Assembly: GCA_035705495.1 (NCBI GenBank)
Contig: DASSWB010000010.1
Location: 1-20,548, forward strand
Origin: DASSWB01 sp035705495
GTDB lineage: Bacteria; Bacteroidota; Bacteroidia; Flavobacteriales; Flavobacteriaceae
Direction: 5' to 3'
Length of the DNA: 20,548 bases
A program made the translations under genes and the position numbers. The notes below the pieces were generated by a model. The model saw nothing but the letters and a program-made list of their open reading frames with translations. It was not told the DNA's origin and made no database searches. Of this stretch, positions 14,536 through 20,548 are shown in pieces; the first letter of the stretch is position 1; the number at the start of each line of letters is the position of its first letter.

Positions 14536-16527
14536 ATGACTTTTAAAGAGCAAATTTTACAAGGAATTCCACGAGAACTACCTCCTGCAAAAAAATATGA
14601 TCCCGAAGTAAACCACGCACCAAAACGGAAAGACATTTTATCTGCGGAGGAGAAAAAATTAGCCTTGCAAAATGCACTGAGATATTTTGAACCTCAACAT
14701 CATCAAAAACTCGCGCCTGAATTTATGCAGGAATTGAAGGATTACGGCCGAATTTATATGTACCGGTTCATGCCCGATTATGTAATGCATGCGAGATCCA
14801 TAGAAGATTATCCCGGAAATTGTGAGCAGGCCAAAGCGATCATGCTCATGATACAGAACAACTTGGATCCAAAAGTAGCCCAGCATCCGCAGGAATTAAT
14901 CACTTATGGAGGTAACGGAGCGGTTTTTCAGAATTGGGCACAGTACCTTTTAACAATGAAATATTTGGCCCAGATGACAGATCAGCAAACATTGGTGATG
15001 TATTCCGGCCACCCAATGGGATTGTTTCCTTCTCATAAAGACGCGCCAAGAGTTGTTGTCACCAATGGAATGATGATCCCGAATTATTCAAAACCCGACG
15101 ACTGGGAGAAATTCAATGCGCTTGGTGTTACGCAGTACGGGCAAATGACCGCCGGAAGCTATATGTATATCGGTCCGCAGGGAATTGTTCACGGAACCAC
15201 GATTACCGTTTTGAATGCAGGTCGAAAAATTTCGAAATCGGGAGAAGATCTTGCGGGAAAATTATTTGTTACTTCAGGACTTGGAGGAATGAGCGGTGCG
15301 CAGCCAAAAGCAGGAAATATTGCCGGTTGCATCACGGTTTGCGCCGAAGTAAATCCCAAAGCCGTACATACCAGACATTCCCAAGGCTGGGTAGATGAAG
15401 TAATTACTGATCTGGATCAGTTGGTTTCACGCGTTTCCGAAGCCAAGAAAAACAAAGAAACGCTAAGTATCGCATTTCAAGGTAATATTGTTGAAGTATG
15501 GGAACGTTTTGATGAGGAAAATCTTTATGTGGATTTGGGAAGTGATCAAACTTCTCTTCACAATCCGTGGGCGGGCGGTTATTATCCCGTCGGACTTTCT
15601 TTTGAAGAATCGAACGATTTAATGGCGACAAATCCCGAAAAATTTAAAGAGAAAGTTCAGGAAAGTTTGCGGCGACAAACGGATGCCATCAACAAACATA
15701 CAGCCAAAGGAACCTATTTTTTTGATTATGGAAATGCATTTCTTTTGGAAGCTTCGCGTGCGGGAGCCGATATTTTAACAGAAAACGGAGATTTTAAATA
15801 TCCGAGTTATGTTCAGGATATTATGGGTCCGATGTGTTTTGACTACGGATTTGGTCCGTTCCGTTGGGTTTGCGCTTCCGGCAAAGAAGAAAATTTGCAA
15901 AAAACCGATGCCATTGCAACGCGGGTTTTGGAAAGACTGAAGCAAAATTCTCCCGCTGAAATTCAGCAACAAATGGACGACAACATCAAATGGATTAAAG
16001 GCGCACAAGAAAATAAACTGGTTGTTGGTTCCCAAGCTAGAATTCTTTACGCCGATGCGCAGGGAAGAATGGAAATCGCCAAAGCTTTCAATGATGCTAT
16101 TGCTGAAGGTGAAATTGGAACCGTGATTTTAGGTCGGGACCACCACGACGTTTCGGGAACAGATTCTCCTTATAGGGAAACTTCAAATATTTACGACGGA
16201 TCAAGTTTTACAGCCGATATGGCGATACAAAATGTGATTGGCGACAGCTTTAGAGGAGCGACTTGGGTTAGCATTCACAATGGCGGTGGCGTAGGCTGGG
16301 GAGAGGTGATTAATGGCGGATTCGGTATGGTTCTTGATGGTTCTAGGGAGTCGGAAAAACGACTTAAATCGATGTTATTCTGGGATGTTAACAACGGTAT
16401 TGCCCGTCGTTCTTGGGCAAGAAATGATGCGGCTATTTTCGCTATAAAAAGAGCGATGCAAATAGAACCACAATTGAAAGTAACCATTCCAAATATCGTA
16501 GATGAAAGTTTATTGAATTCGATGTAA
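14536..16527 (+). CDS. hutU: Urocanate hydratase
   Basis: Urocanase converts urocanate to 4-imidazolone-5-propionate, the second step of histidine degradation, in the cytoplasm with tightly bound NAD. At 663 aa it belongs to the longer Bacteroidota type rather than the ~555-aa classical type. Diagnostic segments are TYGGNGAVFQNWAQY (123-137), MYSGHPMGLFPSHKDAPRVVVTNGMM (155-180), the NAD-binding TSGLGGMSGAQPKAGNIAGC (246-265), FDYGNAF (396-402) and FRWVCASG with catalytic-type C446. The C-terminal NGGGVGWGEVINGGFGMVLDG segment is intact. The ATG at 14536 was chosen because the longer frame (from 14437) overlaps the DUF5522 gene and adds non-family residues. hutH, hutI and hutG are not in the window. 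Confidence 0.96.
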   Translation: MTFKEQILQGIPRELPPAKKYDPEVNHAPKRKDILSAEEKKLALQNALRYFEPQHHQKLAPEFMQELKDYGRIYMYRFMPDYVMHARSIEDYPGNCEQAKAIMLMIQNNLDPKVAQHPQELITYGGNGAVFQNWAQYLLTMKYLAQMTDQQTLVMYSGHPMGLFPSHKDAPRVVVTNGMMIPNYSKPDDWEKFNALGVTQYGQMTAGSYMYIGPQGIVHGTTITVLNAGRKISKSGEDLAGKLFVTSGLGGMSGAQPKAGNIAGCITVCAEVNPKAVHTRHSQGWVDEVITDLDQLVSRVSEAKKNKETLSIAFQGNIVEVWERFDEENLYVDLGSDQTSLHNPWAGGYYPVGLSFEESNDLMATNPEKFKEKVQESLRRQTDAINKHTAKGTYFFDYGNAFLLEASRAGADILTENGDFKYPSYVQDIMGPMCFDYGFGPFRWVCASGKEENLQKTDAIATRVLERLKQNSPAEIQQQMDDNIKWIKGAQENKLVVGSQARILYADAQGRMEIAKAFNDAIAEGEIGTVILGRDHHDVSGTDSPYRETSNIYDGSSFTADMAIQNVIGDSFRGATWVSIHNGGGVGWGEVINGGFGMVLDGSRESEKRLKSMLFWDVNNGIARRSWARNDAAIFAIKRAMQIEPQLKVTIPNIVDESLLNSM

Positions 16528-16545
16528 CGCTAAAAAAACAAGGTT

Positions 16546-17079
16546 ATGAAAATTTTTAAACTCACACCTATATTGCTGCTGTTTTTGTTCGCTTCTTGTA
16601 GCTCCGTACGAGTTGCAGCCGATTATGACACCCAGGCAAATTTTGACAAATACAACAGTTTTGCCTTCTATAAACCCGGAATCGACAAAGCTGAAATTTC
16701 TGATTTGGATAAAAAAAGAATTTTGAGGGCGATTGAATCTACAATGCTTTCGAAAGGTTTTACAAAATCAGAAAGTCCAAATCTTCTGGTAAGTATTTTC
16801 ACCAAAACAGAAGACAATATCAATATCTACCGCAATAATATGGGGTATGGTTACGGCTGGGGATGGAGCCCTTGGTATTGGCACTCCGGATTCAACACCG
16901 TAAACACAACCACGGAAGGCACTCTTTATATTGACTTGATTGATGCGGAATCCATGGAACTCGTCTGGCAAGGAATGGGTACCGCCGCACTGACACAAGA
17001 TGTTGAGCGAAAGCAGGAAAGAATAAACGAAATTGTTCAGGAAATCCTGAAAAAATATCCGCCTGAAAATCAAAAATAA
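16546..17079 (+). CDS. DUF4136 lipoprotein
   Basis: This 177-aa protein has a lipoprotein signal (FASC, lipidated C18) and a DUF4136 domain spanning nearly all the mature protein. Signatures are YDTQANFDKYNSFAFYKPG (25-43), a conserved LLVSIFTK strand, an aromatic/glycine stretch (GYGYGWGWSPWYW, about 100-112) and LYIDLIDAESMELVWQGMGTA (127-147). DUF4136 proteins are common Bacteroidota envelope lipoproteins of unknown function. It starts 18 nt after hutU with no terminator between, so it is probably read through from that transcript; no functional tie to histidine use is evident. A strong terminator follows. Confidence 0.92.
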   Translation: MKIFKLTPILLLFLFASCSSVRVAADYDTQANFDKYNSFAFYKPGIDKAEISDLDKKRILRAIESTMLSKGFTKSESPNLLVSIFTKTEDNINIYRNNMGYGYGWGWSPWYWHSGFNTVNTTTEGTLYIDLIDAESMELVWQGMGTAALTQDVERKQERINEIVQEILKKYPPENQK

Positions 17080-17089
17080 TATTGAATTG

Positions 17090-17114
17090 ACGCCTCTTCG
17101 GAGGCGTTTTTTTT
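17090..17114 (+). terminator. Intrinsic terminator after the DUF4136 gene
   Basis: CGCCTC (17091-17096) and GAGGCG (17101-17106), extended by an A-T pair, enclose a TTCG tetraloop and are followed by an eight-T run. It closes the DUF5522-hutU-DUF4136 unit. Confidence 0.95.
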
Positions 17115-17161
17115 GATTTCAAAATTTGTATATTTATATCTTAAATTTTGCCCTGATCATC

Positions 17162-18922
17162 ATGCAAGAAAACATAGAATCGAACGAAATATTGGACAGG
17201 CTTCCGCCGCATTTGACCCAGTTTGTAAAACCTCAAAATTATGAGGATTACACACCGATCAATCAGGCGGTTTGGCGCTATGTAATGCGCAAGAATGTTG
17301 ATTACCTGAGCAAAGTTGCTCATAATTCATATCTCGACGGATTAAAACAAACAGGAATTTCCATTGATTCCATTCCCAATATGTACGGCATGAACCGTAT
17401 TTTGAAAGAAATTGGTTGGGCAGCTGTTGCGGTAGATGGATTTATTCCCCCTTCAGCTTTTATGGAATTCCAGGCTTACAATGTTTTGGTAATCGCCAGT
17501 GATATCAGACAGTTGGAACATATTGAATACACGCCTGCCCCAGATATTATCCACGAAGGTGCGGGACACGCCCCTATTATAGCAAATCCTGAATACGCTG
17601 AATATTTGAGGCGGTTTGGGGAAATTGGCTGCAAAGCGATTTCCAGTGCGAAAGATTATGAAATGTACGAGGCAATTCGGCATCTTTCCATCATAAAAGA
17701 AGCAGAAGACACGCCGGAAGACGAAATTGCTTTGGCCGAGGAAAAAGTGGATCAGCTTCAAAAAAATATGGGTGAACCCAGTGAAATGGCACAAATCCGA
17801 AATCTACATTGGTGGACGGTGGAATATGGTTTGATCGGGACTGTTGAGAATCCTAAAATATACGGTGCGGGTTTACTTTCTTCAATCGGGGAAAGCGCTT
17901 GGTGCATGACGGATAAAGTAAAAAAATTACCTTACAATATCGAGGCCGCCAATCAGGAATTCGATATTACAAAACCACAGCCGCAACTTTATGTTACTCC
18001 GGATTTTGCCTATCTGAATCAAGTATTGGAAGAATATGCGAATACGATGGCATTGAGAACTGGTGGCTTGGATGGAATCAAGAAATTGATCAGTTCAAAA
18101 AATCTTGGGACCATTGAATTAAGTACGGGTTTACAAGTTTCGGGGGTTTTTACTGATGTGATTGAACACGAAGGAAAGGCCGTTTATTTTCAGACAAATG
18201 GAAAAACCGCACTCGCAAGAAGAGACAAGGAACTTGTGGGTCACGGAACTGCTAATCATCCCGACGGATTTGGTTCGCCTGTTGGCCCACTAAAAGGAAT
18301 CAATCTTGCTATTGAAGATATGAGTCCGCGTGATTTGGCTGCTTATAATATTCATGAAGGAAAGCAAACACGTCTTGAATTTATTGGCGGTGTTGTTGTC
18401 GAAGGTCAAGTCATTACAGGAACAAGGAATTTACAGGGAAAAATTATTCTTATCAGTTTTAAAAACTGTAACGTTACCTATAAGAACCAAGTGTTGTTCA
18501 AACCAGAATGGGGACAATACGATATGGCGGTGGGAAAAAAAATTATTTCAGCATTTTCGGGTCCAGCGGATTTTTCAAGCTTCGACTTGATCACCCACAA
18601 ACCTTCCAGTACGACCATTAAAAGCAAAAGAAGCCCGGAAAGAGAAGAACTTGAATCTTTGTATCAATCGGTACGAAATATCAGAGATGGGAAAAACACG
18701 AAATTCTCTCTTGATGCAGCATTTGATTTGGTCAAAAAACACCATCCGAAGGATTGGCTTTTGTCCGTGGAAATTTTTGAACTCGTACATGAAAAAGATC
18801 CGAAATTGGCTTCAGAAATAAAAATATATTTAGAAGAATTAAAAAACAGAAGACCAGAAGTCTCTCATTTGATTGATGGCGGAGTGGAACTTTGCAATGC
18901 TGCACCATCTTTTCAGGAATAA
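17162..18922 (+). CDS. Aromatic amino acid hydroxylase, long form with a C-terminal extension
   Basis: This 586-aa protein has a pterin-dependent aromatic amino acid hydroxylase domain in its first ~300 residues. The iron ligands are visible: H131 and H136 in PDIIHEGAGHAPI and E221 in HWWTVEYGLIG. The usual reaction is phenylalanine to tyrosine, though substrate choice cannot be read here. A helical insert (about 165-207) separates the ligand motifs. Residues ~310-586 have no counterpart in the ~260-300-aa bacterial PhhA: they comprise a beta-rich region (LSTGLQVSGVFTDV, LEFIGGVVVEGQV) and a charged helical tail. I chose the ATG at 17162 over a TTG at 17126 because the TTG lies in the likely promoter and adds non-family residues. 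A DUF1801 gene follows after 3 nt. No phhB is present. Confidence 0.93.
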   Translation: MQENIESNEILDRLPPHLTQFVKPQNYEDYTPINQAVWRYVMRKNVDYLSKVAHNSYLDGLKQTGISIDSIPNMYGMNRILKEIGWAAVAVDGFIPPSAFMEFQAYNVLVIASDIRQLEHIEYTPAPDIIHEGAGHAPIIANPEYAEYLRRFGEIGCKAISSAKDYEMYEAIRHLSIIKEAEDTPEDEIALAEEKVDQLQKNMGEPSEMAQIRNLHWWTVEYGLIGTVENPKIYGAGLLSSIGESAWCMTDKVKKLPYNIEAANQEFDITKPQPQLYVTPDFAYLNQVLEEYANTMALRTGGLDGIKKLISSKNLGTIELSTGLQVSGVFTDVIEHEGKAVYFQTNGKTALARRDKELVGHGTANHPDGFGSPVGPLKGINLAIEDMSPRDLAAYNIHEGKQTRLEFIGGVVVEGQVITGTRNLQGKIILISFKNCNVTYKNQVLFKPEWGQYDMAVGKKIISAFSGPADFSSFDLITHKPSSTTIKSKRSPEREELESLYQSVRNIRDGKNTKFSLDAAFDLVKKHHPKDWLLSVEIFELVHEKDPKLASEIKIYLEELKNRRPEVSHLIDGGVELCNAAPSFQE

Positions 18923-18925
18923 AAA

Positions 18926-19318
18926 ATGAATGCTGAAATCCAGACATTTAACGACAGTCAAACAGCCGCGGACAAATACATCTGTGATTTTCTTGCTACA
19001 ACAATTGACAGGGAAATACCAGATGCAGAAAGCAGAATTTGGCACGCCCATCCTGTTTGGTTTTTAGAAAATAATCCCATTGTTGGTTACAGCAAACAGA
19101 AAGCAGGTGTACGTTTGATGTTTTGGAGCGGCGCCGATTTTAATGAGGAAAAACTAAGTGTATTAGGGAAAAAATTCAAGGATGCTTCTGTTTTCTATAC
19201 CAAGGTGGAAGAAGTTGACCTATCGGATCTCCAAAGTTGGTTGCGAAAAGCAAAAGAAATTCAGTGGGACTATAAAAACATCGTGAAAAGAAAAGGTTTG
19301 TTGGAAAGGTTGAAATAA
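18926..19318 (+). CDS. DUF1801 domain protein (YdhG/frataxin-like fold)
   Basis: This 130-aa protein is recognised as a DUF1801 (YdhG-type) domain by the pattern IPDAESRIWHAHPVWFLENNPIVGYSKQKAGVRLMFWSG and a charged C-terminal helix. The fold is related to the bacterial frataxin-like YdhG, but members are functionally mixed and no metal site can be assigned here. It begins 3 nt after the hydroxylase stop and ends 7 nt before the DUF2200 gene, so it is surely co-transcribed with both. There is no signal peptide, so it is cytoplasmic. Confidence 0.8.
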   Translation: MNAEIQTFNDSQTAADKYICDFLATTIDREIPDAESRIWHAHPVWFLENNPIVGYSKQKAGVRLMFWSGADFNEEKLSVLGKKFKDASVFYTKVEEVDLSDLQSWLRKAKEIQWDYKNIVKRKGLLERLK

Positions 19319-19325
19319 TCAAGAT

Positions 19326-19691
19326 ATGAGTAGCACAAATAAACATGATGAACGCATTGCAAATCTGACCTTCGCTTCAGTCTATCCACACTATATCACA
19401 AAAGTCGAGAAGAAAGGCAGAACAAAAGAAGAATTGCATCAGGTTATCGAATGGTTGACCGGATTTGATGACAATAAGATTCAGCAACTCATAGACGAAA
19501 AAGTCACTTTTGAAACATTTTTTGAAAAAGCAAGCTTGAATCCAAATGCACATTTAATCACCGGCGTTATCTGTGGTTATCGAATAGAAAACATAGAAAA
19601 TCCCTTGACTCAAAAAGTGAGATTTTTGGACAAATTGGTAGATGAATTGGCAAAAGGTAGGAAGATGGAAAAAATCTTACGTGTTGCTTAA
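19326..19691 (+). CDS. DUF2200 family protein
   Basis: This 121-aa protein matches DUF2200 in length and pattern: RIANLTFASVYPHYITKVEKKGRTKEELHQVIEWLTGFD near the start, and ICGYRIENIENPLTQKVRFLDKLVDELAKGRKMEKILR at the end. The family is widespread, small, probably cytoplasmic and of unknown function. It is the last gene of the run with the hydroxylase and DUF1801 genes, and converges on the DUF4256 gene. Confidence 0.85.
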   Translation: MSSTNKHDERIANLTFASVYPHYITKVEKKGRTKEELHQVIEWLTGFDDNKIQQLIDEKVTFETFFEKASLNPNAHLITGVICGYRIENIENPLTQKVRFLDKLVDELAKGRKMEKILRVA

Positions 19692-19695
19692 ATTT

Positions 19696-19725
19696 TTTAT
19701 TTCAAAAAAAATCAGCTGAAATAAA
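19696..19725. terminator. Possible AT-rich terminator between converging genes
   Basis: TTTATTTCA (19696-19704) pairs perfectly with TGAAATAAA (19717-19725) around a 12-nt loop, in the short gap between the DUF2200 and DUF4256 stops. The stem is weak and the T tract after it is interrupted, so this is tentative. Confidence 0.4.
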
Positions 19726-19736
19726 TCTTTCTCTTT

Positions 19737-20300
19737 TTAAACTTTTAATTTTCCACGAAAACCTCTACCCGCGTAATAAGATTGAACTCCGTTATGGTAA
19801 ATAAACACAGTTCCGTAGCGGAAATCACCAAAAATGGCACCTCCAAGTTTTCGAATATCATCAGGTGTTTTCAACCAACTTGATGTTTTTGTATCGAATT
19901 CGCCAAATTTTTGTAATTCCCGATATTCCGCTTCCGTAAGAAGTTCAATTCCGATGGAATTAGCCAAATCAATTGCATTGTTTTTAGGCTTATGTTCCTT
20001 TCTGGCATCTAAGGCCTGCTTATCATAACATAAACTTCTTCGTCCTTTGGGACTTTCAACAGAACAATCATAAAAAATAAATTCGCCTGTTTTTTTGTCA
20101 ACACCAATAACATCGGGCTCACCACCCGTCTGCTCCATTTCGTGAAGCGACCACAATTTGTCTGGATTCGTTTCCAACTTGGCAACTACTTCTTCCCATC
20201 TTATGTTTTTATGACGATTCGTATTTTTTTCAAAACGGTTTTTTAATGTCACCAATAATTCTTCAGAATCTTTAGGTGCCAATTTCTTTTTGTTTCCCAT
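19737..20300 (-). CDS. DUF4256 family protein
   Basis: This 187-aa protein matches DUF4256, including WEEVVAKLETNPDKLWSLHEMEQTGGEPDVIGVDKKTGEFIFYDCSVESPKGRRSLCYDKQALDARKEHKP in the middle and FGDFRYGTVFIYHNGVQSYYAGRGFRGKL at the end. The acidic and basic residues in GEPDVIG, IFYDCS and the following lysines recall PD-(D/E)xK-type arrangements, but this is only a resemblance. No signal peptide is present. It lies 46 nt downstream of the TauE/SafE-like gene in the same direction. The function of the family is unknown. Confidence 0.87.
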   Translation of the reverse strand: MGNKKKLAPKDSEELLVTLKNRFEKNTNRHKNIRWEEVVAKLETNPDKLWSLHEMEQTGGEPDVIGVDKKTGEFIFYDCSVESPKGRRSLCYDKQALDARKEHKPKNNAIDLANSIGIELLTEAEYRELQKFGEFDTKTSSWLKTPDDIRKLGGAIFGDFRYGTVFIYHNGVQSYYAGRGFRGKLKV

Positions 20301-20346
20301 TATCTATCTTTTTAAACGAATTTTATAAAATTACAAAATTGATTTT

Positions 20347-20548
20347 CTAATTCACAAAAGCACTAAAAACTACGGCCACTCCAGCCAAAATTAAAGTGGT
20401 CGCAATCACACGTTCCAAAATTCTGGAGGACACTTTTTTATTGACCATTTTTCCCATTACCGCACCAATTAAAAATCCGATGATAATGGGAATAGATCTT
20501 TCAATTTCAATATTGCCCAAAAAATAGTGACTTATGGATGCAGATAAA
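20347..20548 (-). CDS. TauE/SafE (TSUP) family permease, C-terminal part, cut by the window edge
   Basis: The minus strand reads 66 residues to a stop at 20347-20349, and the 5' end lies beyond the window. The visible part contains SIPIIIGFLIGAVMGKMV (a membrane helix with the family's G..IGA..G signature), the loop NKKVSSRILERVIA and a last membrane helix, TTLILAGVAVVFSAF. This is typical of the C-terminus of TauE/SafE sulfite/organosulfonate exporters. The substrate cannot be told from this fragment. It may be co-transcribed with the DUF4256 gene. Confidence 0.75.
   Translation of the reverse strand, partial: LSASISHYFLGNIEIERSIPIIIGFLIGAVMGKMVNKKVSSRILERVIATTLILAGVAVVFSAFVN

Overview
The window looks like a piece of a Flavobacteriaceae (Bacteroidota) chromosome. 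The signs are AT-rich DNA, no Shine-Dalgarno sequences before most genes, several upstream boxes matching or nearly matching the Bacteroidota TAnnTTTG -7 element, and typical flavobacterial families (PD40/OmpA, DUF4136, DUF5522, DUF2797, the long aromatic amino acid hydroxylase, and secreted proteins with an AQVGIGTT N-terminus). I cannot fix the genus. No rRNA, tRNA, CRISPR array or transposase was seen.

Layout. 1-290: a 110-bp-period tandem repeat made of 93-bp imperfect palindromes. 306-2723: divergent DUF2797 and GH3-like genes. 2876-4525: an exported PD40/OmpA protein, ending at a strong hairpin terminator shared with the converging hemL. 4612-7720 (minus strand): a PLP-dependent ACC deaminase/D-cysteine desulfhydrase-like enzyme, a glucosaminidase-LysM lipoprotein and hemL, with the last two only 3 nt apart. 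7831-8240: a second array of the same palindromic repeat, in the opposite orientation to the first. 8536-14204: four separately promoted, secreted, tail-fibre-like paralogues, interrupted by a second repeat family (11979-12315) and a small HExxH membrane protein on the minus strand. 14328-17079: DUF5522, urocanate hydratase (hutU) and a DUF4136 lipoprotein, closed by a UUCG-loop terminator. 17162-19691: aromatic amino acid hydroxylase, DUF1801 and DUF2200 genes, tightly packed. 19737-20548 (minus strand): DUF4256 and the C-terminal end of a TauE/SafE (TSUP) permease.

Most genes are housekeeping or conserved accessory genes. The unusual part is 8.5-14.2 kb. Four exported proteins share one N-terminal module (signal peptide, QVGIGTT..P, LDI.S...G.LIPRV, LVYNT, GPGFFYW.GT..W.PVG). 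Each then carries a different C-terminal domain: one resembles a phage tail-collar/receptor-tip domain with two HxH motifs, and three are beta-rich, possibly jelly-roll, heads. No phage structural or T9SS-sorting genes accompany them. This is consistent with a family of modular envelope fibres made by domain swapping. The function is unknown and that reading is inference.
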